The position numbers and the translations under genes are program-made. Positions 9,311-19,600 of a DNA stretch of 64,000 nt are shown in pieces (position 1 is the stretch's first letter; each line of letters starts with the position of its first letter). The DNA is from Chondrus crispus (Eukaryota > Rhodophyta > Florideophyceae > Gigartinales > Gigartinaceae), in contig NW_005179389.1 in assembly GCF_000350225.1 (NCBI RefSeq), positions 1 through 64,000 of the forward strand, in the 5' to 3' direction. The notes beneath the pieces were generated by a model, which searched no databases, was not told the DNA's origin, and saw nothing but the letters and a program-made list of their open reading frames with translations.

Positions 9311-10070
9311 AGGGATGGATCGCGCCCCAGCACCTCGGTTGAGGTACGATAGCCTACTGAGGAGCCCTTGGAAACACGCGACGCGTCGACGCGGACCGCC
9401 GCCGGACGCCCTAGCCAGTCAACGCCGCCCATCTGTCGTATTTGATTTTTTGATTTTTTGGGAATGGTTTGATTTTTCATTTTTTGGTTGGGGAGGCCCA
9501 CTCCCGGGCGAGAACAGACACCGACCCGTCTTTTCCGGGAGCGGTTGACGGTGTCTCGCCCTGCAGTACAGTAGTCGCTCCCTCTCTCCACGCCCTCGCG
9601 GGTCACCACCCCCTGCGGAGGGAGAGAAAGACGCTCCCCTCCCACGTCAAGCAACTGTGGTATCCACCCCGGTCTCCCGCGTCCGTCGGCAACGATCCGC
9701 TCCCGCCTCAGGACCGAGCCACCAGCCCGACATGTGCGTCGTTCCGTTCGCGCGCTTTGCCGCGTCCTCTCCCCGTACGGGACCATCTCGTACGCGGCGA
9801 CCGCGACCGCTATGCCCTTCAGCATAGCATGTCCCGGGCCCCTACCCGCACGGGAGAGGCGAAAAATTGGTACACGCTTTGACAAAGTCCTTGCCCACGC
9901 TATAGCGTGTCCCGGGCCTCGACCCGCACGAGGGAGAAGAAAAATTGGTGCTCGCTTGAAGAAGACGCTGTCTTCGTGAGGGAACCCAGAACCACTTCCC
10001 TCGTCTACCGGTGGCACCCTCTACGAAGTGCCGCCCGAAACGGGTGATTCGTACCCCCGTGTTCGGGACG
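9311..10070 (+). other. Non-coding start of element A 3' region
   Basis: No convincing gene. It contains a T-rich tract of repeated GATTTTTTG words at 9440-9490 followed by a GC-rich stretch. Element B retains an alignable version of the first ~200 nt on its minus strand (about 16690 down to 16460), including the T-rich tract, so this is true element sequence rather than a later insertion. Confidence 0.6.
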
Positions 10071-10515
10071 TTTTATTCCCTCGCCCCCAACGAGAATTAC
10101 CATCCGCGCTGCGCTGTCGCTGACGGCCCGCCCCCACCGCCGCGCGCCGCGTCCCTACTCCCGACTTCGTGTCGTTTTATTACCTCGCCCTCGACGAGAA
10201 TGACCTTCCGCGCTGCGCAGTCGCTGACGGCCCGCCCTCACCGCCGCGCGCTGCGACCCTACTTCCGACCTCGTGTCGTTTTATTCCCTCGCCATGGACG
10301 AGAATTACCTTCCGCACTGCGCTGTCGCTGACGGTCCGCCCTCACCGCCGCGCGCCGCGACCCTACTCCCGACTTCGTGTCGTTATATTCCCTCGACTCA
10401 ACGAGGACTACCTCCCGCACTGTGCTGTTCGCTGACGGCCCGCCGTCACCGCCACGCGCCGCGGCCCTACTTCCGACTTCATGTCGTATACTCCCTCGCG
10501 TTGGGCGAGACTACC
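10071..10515 (+). repeat. 104-bp tandem repeat in element A
   Basis: Four full units and part of a fifth, starting at 10071, 10175, 10279, 10383 and 10487; each begins with a TTTTATTCCCTCG-like word and contains GACGGCCCGCC. The spacing is exactly 104 bp each time. Because 104 is not a multiple of three, ORFs through it change frame from unit to unit and are not genes. Confidence 0.9.
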
Positions 10516-10576
10516 GGCCGCACCGCGATAATCGCCGATCGTCTCCGGCACGCTGCTACGCGCGGTAACACCGACC

Positions 10577-12115
10577 TTACGCGTCGCGTCCCCCCTCGGG
10601 CGGCACGAGCCCTCCGGAGGCGACCGCCGTCGGGGTCCTCACAGCGTGGTCGCCTCGCACCGGCGACGAGGAGGCCGCGAGCGCGTCCCCCGCGGGCTCA
10701 CCTGCCGCGACCTCGCTCGGCTCCGACGTCCCCTCCGCGAGCAGACGATGTAGCTGTTCTCGCCATTGCGGATCCTTCAGCCAACCGCGCAGCTCGGCGT
10801 CCGTCATCGTTGCTGTATCGCGTCGCTCCACCCCCCTCGGGCGGGGGTCCTCAGTACCCTTCCCAAAACCGACGCCGCGACGCCGGACGCGCCGACCCTC
10901 GCCCTCTCGCTCCGCGAACCGGACTTCTCCGGAACGTCCCCCTCCGCCGCCTCCTTCGGCAACCCCTTCCCCTCCCCTCAGTAATTCCGCTTGGTCCAGG
11001 CGAAGCGTTCCGCTCTCGAGCCGAACCCAGTTGCCACGGTCCGGGCGGCCCGCGTCATGCTGTCTCCCAGGGGAGTAGTGCGTGCTCCGGGGGTTGTCGA
11101 AGTGATGGCCCTGAGCGTAAGGGACGCGCGACCAGTCGATGTCCCCGTGGAGAGCCAGGAGGACCAGTAACTGTCGCTGTGCTTCTGTGCTACCCAGGAT
11201 GCGCGTCAAGTCCAGCCGGTGCAACCACTCCACGACCATGGTCGGGAGGATGAATAACCGCCCCTCGTGGGCGTACTTCAAGAACCGCCCCGCAACTAAG
11301 GCGAGCCACTCGCTGAGAAAAACCATCCAGCGTGCGGACTGAGGGTCCTCCGTGAGACTCAGTCCAAAGTACACCACGCACGGGGGAATTTCCGCAATGA
11401 AGTCCGCAGGGACTTCGTACTGCGCAAACCACGCCGGTATCTCAGGATACCGCGTGCTCAACACCGTCCGCTCGAATGTCTTTACCTCCACCCATTCGTA
11501 TGCGACGAACACCCCCATCCGGTTACGCATGCGTCGCTCAAACTTGAGCTTGGCATGCATCGCGGGGTCGCGCCTCCGATCTGGGGATCGAGCGAAGTCC
11601 TCCGGCAACAGAGGTCGGTCCCAGGCCATCATGGCCACCGAGGGTTCTTCCTCCCGGATGCGGAGTTCATCAAATATTCGTTTCAGATTCGCAACGTACC
11701 CCCGGTCCCCATCCGCCCGATACGCCCAGGTGTCCAGGTTCCAAGCCCGAGGGACGAGCCTGTTACAGGGGGTACGGCGTATACGTTGGCGAATTAATTC
11801 CACGAAGGCCACACGGGTCTCCGTGTTCACCCGTCTGAGTTCCGGACGTAACAAAGCCGGCTCCACGACCAGGCGGCGCGTGAAGTCGCGAGAGCCGACG
11901 GCTGCCACGCTCAAACCCCCAGGGAGTTCCCCAGTAGACGTCGCGTACGCACGGATCAATTCCGCGTCGCGTAAACCCTCCGGCGCCATAAAAGGGGCTC
12001 GCTCGAAGAGTAGCGCATCGTCGTACAAGTTCCGACCCCATAAGTCTCGTGGTCGGGGCCACAGCTCGCCCTCGAGGGCCGAGACTCCCCCGGGGGGGTA
12101 CATCGGCGCGTGCAT
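10577..12115 (-). CDS. Antisense ORF of element A, unknown protein (512 residues)
   Basis: A long intact ORF on the strand opposite to gag-pol, between pol and the 3' LTR. The first ATG in frame is at 12115; an in-frame GTG at 12157 would add 14 residues and a TAG lies just upstream of it. The protein begins Pro-rich (HAPMYPPGG), has a mixed globular-looking middle (about residues 40-370, with hydrophobic helices such as LSEWLALVAGRFLKYA) and a Gly/Glu/Arg-rich low-complexity C-terminal region followed by a TDAELRGWLKDPQWREQL segment. I recognise no catalytic motif, zinc finger or membrane signature. Element B carries a partial match to the C-terminal segment at the same place and orientation, which argues that it is a real, ancestral component. 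Antisense ORFs of unknown function are known from some plant gypsy elements; a link to them is not shown. Confidence 0.6.
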   Translation of the reverse strand: MHAPMYPPGGVSALEGELWPRPRDLWGRNLYDDALLFERAPFMAPEGLRDAELIRAYATSTGELPGGLSVAAVGSRDFTRRLVVEPALLRPELRRVNTETRVAFVELIRQRIRRTPCNRLVPRAWNLDTWAYRADGDRGYVANLKRIFDELRIREEEPSVAMMAWDRPLLPEDFARSPDRRRDPAMHAKLKFERRMRNRMGVFVAYEWVEVKTFERTVLSTRYPEIPAWFAQYEVPADFIAEIPPCVVYFGLSLTEDPQSARWMVFLSEWLALVAGRFLKYAHEGRLFILPTMVVEWLHRLDLTRILGSTEAQRQLLVLLALHGDIDWSRVPYAQGHHFDNPRSTHYSPGRQHDAGRPDRGNWVRLESGTLRLDQAELLRGGEGVAEGGGGGGRSGEVRFAEREGEGRRVRRRGVGFGKGTEDPRPRGVERRDTATMTDAELRGWLKDPQWREQLHRLLAEGTSEPSEVAAGEPAGDALAASSSPVRGDHAVRTPTAVASGGLVPPEGGRDA

Positions 12116-12659
12116 CTCGGGGAGGCGGGACGGTACGCGTTCGCTCGGGGATGCCACCGCCGCGGACCTCTATCACGTCGGCGCCACGGAGGTAAGAGAC
12201 TGGTACGGCGTACCTTGCGTATCGTGGGCTCCGCGTTCGCGCGTCGAAAGGCGGAGTTGTCACAAAACAAAAGGGGGAAGAGGCACAGAAGGTGAGCTGC
12301 TGCGGTGTGGCCCTGGGCGCCGACCTACTTCAGGGGACCCACGAATACCGTTGCCCTCAGCCACCTACGTTCCGCCCCCGATCATGGCTGGCGGGGGATC
12401 GTCGAGTCCCCCGGCGGTACACGAACCGCCCCAGTCAGGGCTCGCGACGCCCGAGTATAAGGGGGGGGCTACGGTACATATATAAGGCCCGGACTGCCGC
12501 CCCCTGTTACGGGACACCTGCCCTCCGCCGGGACACCTGTCCTCGAAGGGGCAACCCGGGCTCGAGCCACGTCCCCCCCCCCCCGGCGTGCGCTGGCCGT
12601 GTCCCTCCCCGCGCCGTTCGCGTATCCGTTACCATCGTATTCCACACGACCCGGAGGCC

Positions 12660-12995
12660 GCGGAAAACCGCGCTCGTGGCGCGAGGAAGGGAGCGTGGGA
12701 GAACACCGCGCTCGTTGGCGTGAGGAAGGAAGCATCGGAGGACATCGCGCTCGTTGATGAGGAAGGAAGCATCGGAGGACATCGCGCTCGTCCAGGCGGA
12801 CAGGTATCGGAGAACACCGCGCTCGTTGGCGCGAGGAAGGGCGCATCGGAGAACACCGCGCTCGTTGGCGCGAGGAAGGACAGGTATCGGAGAAGACCGC
12901 GCTCGTCGGCGCGAGGAAGGGGGCATCGGGGGACATCGCGCTCGTTGTTGCGAACCGGGAGCATCGGAGGACATCGCGCTCGTCCAGGCGGACAA
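12660..12995 (+). repeat. 35-39-bp minisatellite in element A
   Basis: About nine imperfect units built on CGCGCTCGTTGGCGCGAGGA plus a variable ATCGGAGAACAC part; starts at 12669, 12707, 12746, 12783, 12818 and 12857, giving spacings of 35-39 bp. Several long minus-strand ORFs run through it but simply translate the repeat in different frames. Confidence 0.85.
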
Positions 12996-13160
12996 GTACG
13001 CGTGCTGGTACGAAGAAGTGCGCGTGGCGTGAAGAAGTGGACATCGCGGCTGGCAGGGGCCCGCCCCCCCTCATAATTCCGGACAAGGCGATGTCCCGTG
13101 CCAGACCACCGGCGGTCCACCAGTCGCCGTAACCAGGGTTCGCGCAGACGATCTATTCTA

Positions 13161-13173
13161 AGCGGGGGGGCTA
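13161..13173 (+). other. Polypurine tract of element A
   Basis: AGCGGGGGGGCTA lies directly before the 3' LTR, the position expected for the plus-strand primer. It supports 13174 as the LTR boundary. Confidence 0.65.
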
Positions 13174-13803
13174 TGTAGTGCACTGACCCACCTTTTCCTT
13201 TTCCCAGGGGACACCTGTCCCCGGCCAGCACGACTCCTTCTCCGGGACACACGTGTACCGCGCGCCACGTGTAACCAGGCGTCAAGGCTCCTGTGTCCAG
13301 GTGTCACCCCCCCACGTGTAGTGGTTGTCATACCTCCCCAAGGGGAGTTCCTCCGGTCGTCGCCGCCGTCGTTTTAATTTAGTCTCTTTTAGTTTAATTA
13401 ATTATAGCTCCGACGTCGGCTAGTATATAGCCGACGTCCGACCCTAAGTAAATCCCTACGAAGCTTTGGGTCTACAACTCGGGTTTCTGGAACGGAGTCG
13501 TAGCCTCGCGTCGGTCCCCGTCCCACGACGGTACCCTGCGAGCCATCTACGTCCCGATTCCCTCCTGCCTCTACCGCGCGCGTCGTCCCGCCACGCCCGG
13601 CTCTCCGCGCGACAGCTGTCCCTACCGCTCCGCCCCTCCTGGGCTCTGTTTCCCACTTTTTCCCTTACTTTCCCTACTGCGCTTCGCGCCCGGCCCCGTA
13701 CCGGTCCCTTACGGGTGGTCTCCCGATAACCCCCTACACGCGCCCCCGAACGCGCGCGCTCTGCCAGAGGGGGATCCAACCCCTTCCCCCTCAGTGCACG
13801 ACA
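13174..13803 (+). repeat. 3' LTR of element A
   Basis: Begins TGTAGTGCACTGA and ends TCAGTGCACGACA, an inverted repeat with 12 of 13 matches. It is 69 bp shorter than the 5' LTR because its U3 is different. R-U5 (from about 13460) is nearly identical to 2018-2359. The palindromic TATA module is at 13411-13439. Confidence 0.85.
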
Positions 13804-15020
13804 GGAAGAGTCCTGGTATTGCCTCTGATCGAGGTCATGTAGGCGGATCCGCCCGGTAACCGTCGTCACGCCGGTGGCGGCCGACGTGGGCACGACCGGG
13901 GGCGGGGAAGAGAACGTTCCGCTGCGCAGTAGCGCGGAGGGGCGCGAACCGTCCCCAATATCTGATGCAGAATTTCGCGAGCTGTTTGTAGTGCAATACC
14001 CGTCTCGGGTAGGGAGTGAAAGGAAGTGAGAAAAGGAAAAAAATTGGATACTGTGGTCCGAGCCGGTGGACACACGTGTGCAACGAGGCGCACGATTATT
14101 TTAATTATTTAATTCTATTCAAAATTAGATCTAGAATCTAGAGCCGGGAGCTACTGTACTCGCCCCGGCGGGGCTATATTGCATAGTCCAGCTACCCACC
14201 CAAGTGAGTAAAGGTAACCCGAGTTGCCGGAGTTAGATCTCGCCTTCGTCGAAGACCGCTTCCGTTCACGCGACGCCCTTCACTTCTACGCTGCTAACGA
14301 CATCCTCTATTGCTCGGGGTCCCATTTCTTTTCCTTATCCTTTACCATTCCTATTTCTATATCTATTCCCTATCTATTTCTATTTCTGCCTCTATCTTTT
14401 TCTATCTGTTGGTGCCATCGGCATTGGTTGCAACCGATCCGGTGTAGGTTTTTTAGCCATCGGGCAACACGTTTTGTAGCGCTGCTACTGTTTCAAGTTC
14501 CGTGGTAAGGCTTTTGCAACGACGCCTCCGTCGAAGGTCTTACTGTATAAAACAGAGTTGGTACCACCAACCGCGATCGCGATCGTGCTGGTGAGGGTGT
14601 TTTTAGCCATCGGGAAACACGTCGGTAGTAGCGTTGCTACACGTTTACGATCCCGTCGGGTAGTGCTGAACAAACCCCCGCCGAAGACCTTGAATTATAC
14701 GCAAGGTGCTGAAGACGCTCGTCGAGCATTGGCCTTACAAGCCAGCGAACTGCGGTTACATTCTCGTAGAAAAGCCCAACCCGCACTCGCCGAGCACTCA
14801 AGTCTTCACAAGTCTCTACCACCATTATTCTTCCGGGCCGGGCATCTTTCCTTAGCCCCCCGTCGGAGTTGAGCCAGTGTGGGCCGCAAGCCCACACAAG
14901 CGGAAAGGGAGTCTCGAACGCTCCGTAGCGCGTGCCATCGGCAGTGGTTGTTTCTGTTGCTGTTTTTCTTCTTTTTGTTTGACCGTCGGACTGTGTTGGC
15001 GGCCTGCCAGGCACATTGCA
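13804..15020. other. 3' region of element B, no clear gene
   Basis: Short ORFs only. It contains a pyrimidine-rich stretch at 14330-14420 and a diverged duplication of about 130 bp: a TTAGCCATCGGGMAACACG word followed by GCTGCTAC/GTTGCTAC recurs at about 14453 and 14600, each followed by a CGAAG(G/A)(T/C)CTT word. If the antisense ORF once extended through here, its N-terminal part is no longer recognisable; an RDALHFYAAND stretch near 14260 only faintly resembles the A protein. Confidence 0.5.
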
Positions 15021-15022
15021 CC

Positions 15023-15217
15023 ACACTGTTGAGGAATCCGCGTTTGCGGGCTCAACTGCTGCAACTTATCGCTGAGGAGTCGCCGGGGTCTGTGGTGACA
15101 GCGGCCGGTAACATGGATAGGGTCGTGGAGGACCTCCCGGGTCCACCGCGAGACGCGGGGGTCGCCAACGTCCGGGAGGAGGATCTCATGGATTGCGAGG
15201 GTGAAGGCGACGTATGA
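15023..15217 (+). pseudogene. Remnant of the antisense ORF in element B
   Basis: The plus-strand frame here encodes a segment starting LLRNPRLRAQLLQLIAEE that aligns without gaps to the C-terminal WLKDPQWREQLHRLLAEG segment of the element A antisense protein (11 of 28 identical, several conservative changes). It lies about 1.5 kb beyond the pol end of B, against 1.3 kb in A, and again runs opposite to pol. The frame ends at TGA 15215-15217. Similarity is modest and short; the conserved position is the stronger argument. Confidence 0.45.
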
Positions 15218-16689
15218 GGTCTAGTAAATATCTCCAGATGGTATCCCCAGAGGATGACCGTTAAGAGGGAGAAACGACTCGCTTAAGGCGAGGAAAGTAC
15301 GACTCGAAGTCGGGGTTTGAGACCACACGGGATACTTGTGTGAGCTGGGTCACCGGAGGCTTGGTCCGCCTAGTCAGTTATATTCGTTGGTACGAGGGTA
15401 AATAAAAATCGACGCGGAGTCGGGAGGCATGCCTCAGTCTGCTGGCCCGTGGGCCGTGTCGGGAACCGAGCGGAGTGGGCCATTTGAGTCCTCCCGCTGA
15501 GGGCCACGGTAGAGAGGCGACGCGAGGGTCGATTGTCGACCCCCTATGTCGTACCTAGGGAGGAAGGCGGTCCGCGTCCGTAAGGCGGCCAGGAAGTGGA
15601 TCTCTCCGAGAGAGAGACGGGACTTCGGCTGAAGGAGCCGGGTGTGGTGGCACCCTTAATGTAGGCGCGTGTAGGTTCTCCACCCCCCGTGGGTGTCGAG
15701 GAATTCGCGAGTAGTGGAAGTCGGTCTTGACACAGCAGGTAGAGGGTTCCTCGTCGAAAGGCGGGGAGAGAGTCCGTGTACGGTGTTGGCTCCTCCGGGG
15801 CAGTATCGAGGAACGCGCCATCGGGCGTGTGGGGACCTCGTTCAGCGAAGACCTTCAACGCCCGTGCGGGTAGGGAGGGGAAGTACTTCGTCCAGGCGAG
15901 TATGAATTTTTTCTTCTCCCGGGCGCGAGGGCTAGACCTTCCGGAGACGTGAGGAGCCTTGTCAAAACGCGGCGGCCCTCGTCTCGTCCGACGGAGGCGT
16001 GGTCATGCTCGCGTCACGCCGCAGATAGACACCTCTTCGGAGCGAGAGCCTATGATATCTTGGAAGGATGGGACGGAGCACGCCGCCTGGCGAGTAGAGA
16101 CCTCCTCCGACGATGGCACGGATGGCGCCTCCGGAGGGGGGGTCGAGGGACCCGCCGACAAAGGGTGGCAACCTTGCTAATGCGAAGGGCGGTTCTCCAA
16201 CCTCGGAGAGACGGGGGACGGGACGTGTCTACGCCACTCCGCGCGTAACGTCCTCGTCAGGGCAGGGTGAGTTCTGTCTGTAGGGATGGCGACGTACCCC
16301 CTCCGAAAAGGGGGTGGGTCCAGCACGCCACCCGGCTTAGCGAGAAATCCCAATCGCCCTTTAAGGCATTGCTCCCGGAGCCAAGGGAGATGGGGGTCCC
16401 GTACAACCGCTTACCGCACTGTCGGGTAACGGCTCGCCCTCGATCGGGGGGTGGGCGCCTCACCGAAAATTAATGGAATAATCGTCGGCAAAAACGCAAC
16501 CCCAAAGAAATTAAAAATTAAATAGGGTCGAGGGGCGTTGTTGTCGGGCCGGGACGTACGGCGGCGGATCGGCGGTAGTGACATGTGTTTCCATGAGGCA
16601 TTACGGTGGTGACCTTTCAGTACCGCGCGGGGAGGGTACAGGGCCCTCGGTCGATCCGAACTAGTTTTCGAGCCCGACGCTGCCCGGTC
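15218..16689. other. 3' non-coding region of element B between antisense remnant and pol end
   Basis: GC-rich sequence with several short ORFs on both strands and no recognisable protein. The 16460-16690 part aligns, on the minus strand, with the sequence just after pol in element A. I see no RNA gene or clear regulatory element here. Confidence 0.5.
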
Positions 16690-19600
16690 GCTTCCAGAGC
16701 GCGCGTTCGGGGATTGTCACCAGCTTGTTGCGACAATACCGCACCACAGTATCGTAGTCAATGTGATGAGCGGGTTCCCAGGTGGATTTGGCGACGTCGT
16801 GGCTGTACGAACGCACCCAGAATAAGGGGATCCCGTCGTCATCCAGACCGTGTCCGATAAGAAAATGTACGACGTGGGTGTCGGGTTGGTCTCCGGCCGG
16901 GAGGGCGGAGGTAAGGACTCAGCTGAGGGTGAGGTGAGTCGAACGCGGAGGGCCGTGAGGGGAAACGTGCATTTGGCCGCCAGGCGGTCTGCTCCGGACG
17001 AAATGAATGCCCGGCGGACGTGGTGGGTCGCCGTAGGGGCGGATTCAGCCGCGCTCCTTGACGCGGGCGAGGCGGCCCGGACCACAGGTTTCTCGGGGAG
17101 CCGAGGGGACCCCGCAGTACGCGAGCACGTAACGGGGCGCGGATCTGCCGGTTCTCCCAGCGGAGGGCCCTCGGCTTTCCCGACCTGAGAGCAGAATCCG
17201 GCCAGTCGCAAGAGGGCGTCATCGCGTTCTCCGCTGGTAATGGCGTCCATCAGTACCGGAGTGCGCGAGGGCGCGGGCGTCGGTGTCGAGGGGATGGCTT
17301 CGCGAGGACCCTCGACAGTGCGGCTATCCTCTTCCCTGGTTGGCGTCGCTTGGTGCCGCCGTTCCTCCACGTTTCTGCGCAACGGGGGCGACTTGGTGAC
17401 GCAGTCACGAGATAACCGATCCTTGAGTCCTGTCCCGCGTAGGATAGTAGCGGTGTGGTCGTCCACATGTACGATGGAGAACGGGCCCTCAGTCTTGGGT
17501 GTGAGTTTATTATTTACCCGGTCCTTCTCGGATGTCTCCTCGGACCGGAGGGCTGGCTCGCGGTTCACGAGGACTTGATCACCAACCTGATACTCAGGGG
17601 TGGGGTAGCGAAGTCTCTTTTCGAAATCGCGCTTGTGTCTGTATTGTCTAGCCCGTAAGTGGCGGCTGGCCGTCGACATGAGACAGCGTGGCCACGCCAG
17701 GTTGTGGATCTTGAATTGCGCCCTAGAGTCGGAGGGGTCCAGCAAGGAGGTTTGTTGAAGCGCCAGCGGACTTGGGGTCGGGGAGAGAACCAGGTCGAAT
17801 GGTCTCATCCCAATCATCCGGTTAAGCGTACAATTATAACCGTACCTGAGAGCATCCGTGTGTTGATCCCAATCACGTTGGTTATCGGCGAGGTAATGCC
17901 GGAGAGTTGACACCAACGTACTGTTGAATGTTTCCAGCTGCCCATTAGTTTGGGTGTGATATGCCGTGGTTAATACGCCTTCGATCGAGAGTATCTTACA
18001 TGCAGCGAAGAAGAACCTCGAGGTGAATTGTCCTCCATTAACGGAGAGTAGTTTCACGGGTGCTCCGTACGTGAACAACTAGTGGGAAATGATCGCCTGT
18101 GCAACAGTTTCGGCGGTAATCCTCTTGAGCGGGACCGTCCTGGTTAGCCTGGAGTATTTATCCGCCATCACCAAGAGGTATCGGTCCCCTCTCGGTGTGC
18201 GGGAGAGCTCGCCTAAGATATCGATGGCGATGTACTCCAACAGTCCTGGCGGAGGAAAGTTCTTCAACTCCGAGTTGTGCTTCAGCAATTTGAAGCGTGC
18301 CTTCGCGCAGTCTGGGAACATACTCACTGTGGAGTAAGCGTCCACCGATATGCTGGGCCAGTAGAACTGCTGTCTAAGCGTATAAAATAGCCCCCTGCCG
18401 CCCGGATGGCCGGAGGTGGGGAGTAATGCGAAAGGTACAACAGCCTTTCTCGGAGGGCTGTTGGTACCACGATCTGTTGTACACCGTCGAGGTGGGCTTT
18501 CCGGCAGACCAACCCTTCCTACTTCACGAAGAATTGGGACCGCCGCAGTTCAGCAAACCACTCCCCCTTCTCAAGACGGAAAGTCACCTCCATGCAAAAA
18601 GGGTCGGAGTGCTGTTCACGAGAAAAATCTTCGTGGGTTATCGCGGCGAGCGAGGCCGGGGGTACACCCCGTGAACATCTCGACGTCGGCGGGGTCGTAG
18701 GTCTCCTCTTGATGGTGAGGTTCATCGTCAAAGTTCATGACGACGTAGCTGGGTATCTCCTCGTCGATCGCCACCGTCGTATCCGCCGTATATGGTATAC
18801 GACTTAGGTCCTCAGCGAGGCAGTTCTTGATTCCCTTCATGTAGGTCACGTCGAAGTCGTATTAGACAAAGCGCAAGCACCGGAGAGCAAGTCGGCTACT
18901 CGCATCAACGAGATTCATCAGCCACCGCAGGGAGTGTTGGTCGGTATTGAATGTGAGCCGCTCCCTTTCTAAGTAAGGACGGAGCGTTTGTATCGCCCAT
19001 ACAATGGCGAGGCATTCCTTCTCGGTTGTTGAGTAGTTGCGTTCCGCTGTCGAGAGCGTACGTGACCAATAGTCGACAGGGTATCGGTGTCCATCCAAGT
19101 TGGTCTGCAGTAGCGTACAACCCAACTGAGCGTCTCATGCATCCCTGTCGAGCGAGTATGGCAATCCCGCTCTTGGAAGTTGTAGGACCGGAGGCGAGAT
19201 GAAACACTCCTTCAACGTGTGGAAGGCTGAGGTCCGTTCTTCGTCCAAATCGGGAAGGATGTTTGGCTCTCCTTTTCGGAGCATTGCTCTAAGGGGTGCC
19301 GCTATCTTGGCGAAATGATCGACGAAACGCCTGTAGACATTACACATTCCCAAAAACGAGCGGAGCTCGGTTTGAGTCCGTGGGGGAGTTGCTTTGGAAA
19401 GCGCTTTGACATTCATCAGATGGACTTCGAATTCGCCTGGTCGAATGATGTGCCCCACGTACTCGACAGAGTCATAGAAAAATGTACATTTTTTGAGTTT
19501 GGGTGATAATCCCTCCTGCAGCAAAGCCCGGAGTATTACATCCACATCCTTGAGGTGCGTGTCGTAATCCTGGGAGAAGATTATGATATCATCCAAGTAG

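Larger units (their letters stand above)
1661..13803 (+). mobile_element. LTR retrotransposon A (Ty3/gypsy, chromovirus-like), near complete
   Basis: About 12.1 kb from LTR to LTR. Order: 5' LTR, primer-binding site, gag (2466-4643), -1 frameshift signal, pol (protease, RT, RNase H, integrase, chromodomain; to 9310), then an unusually long 3.9-kb 3' region with a 104-bp tandem repeat, an antisense ORF and a minisatellite, then a purine tract and the 3' LTR. RT before integrase plus a C-terminal chromodomain places it with Ty3/gypsy chromoviruses. It sits inside a family E reverse transcriptase. No target-site duplication is seen (CTCTC on the left, GGAAG on the right), and the two U3 regions differ, so the two ends may come from different insertions. 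One stop codon in pol and an altered protease motif suggest it is no longer autonomous. Confidence 0.9.

Noticed and set aside
10273..11253. Plus-strand ORF of 326 codons
   Set aside because: It passes through the 104-bp repeat and then lies opposite the antisense ORF with Arg/Pro-rich composition; a shadow.
11352..12485. Plus-strand ORF of 377 codons
   Set aside because: Overlaps the antisense ORF on the other strand. Composition is Ser/Arg-rich and no motif is visible. I favour the minus frame because of the match in element B, though coding on this strand cannot be formally excluded.
12469..13086. Long minus-strand ORFs of about 200 codons
   Set aside because: They translate the 35-39-bp minisatellite in changing frames and have repetitive composition only.
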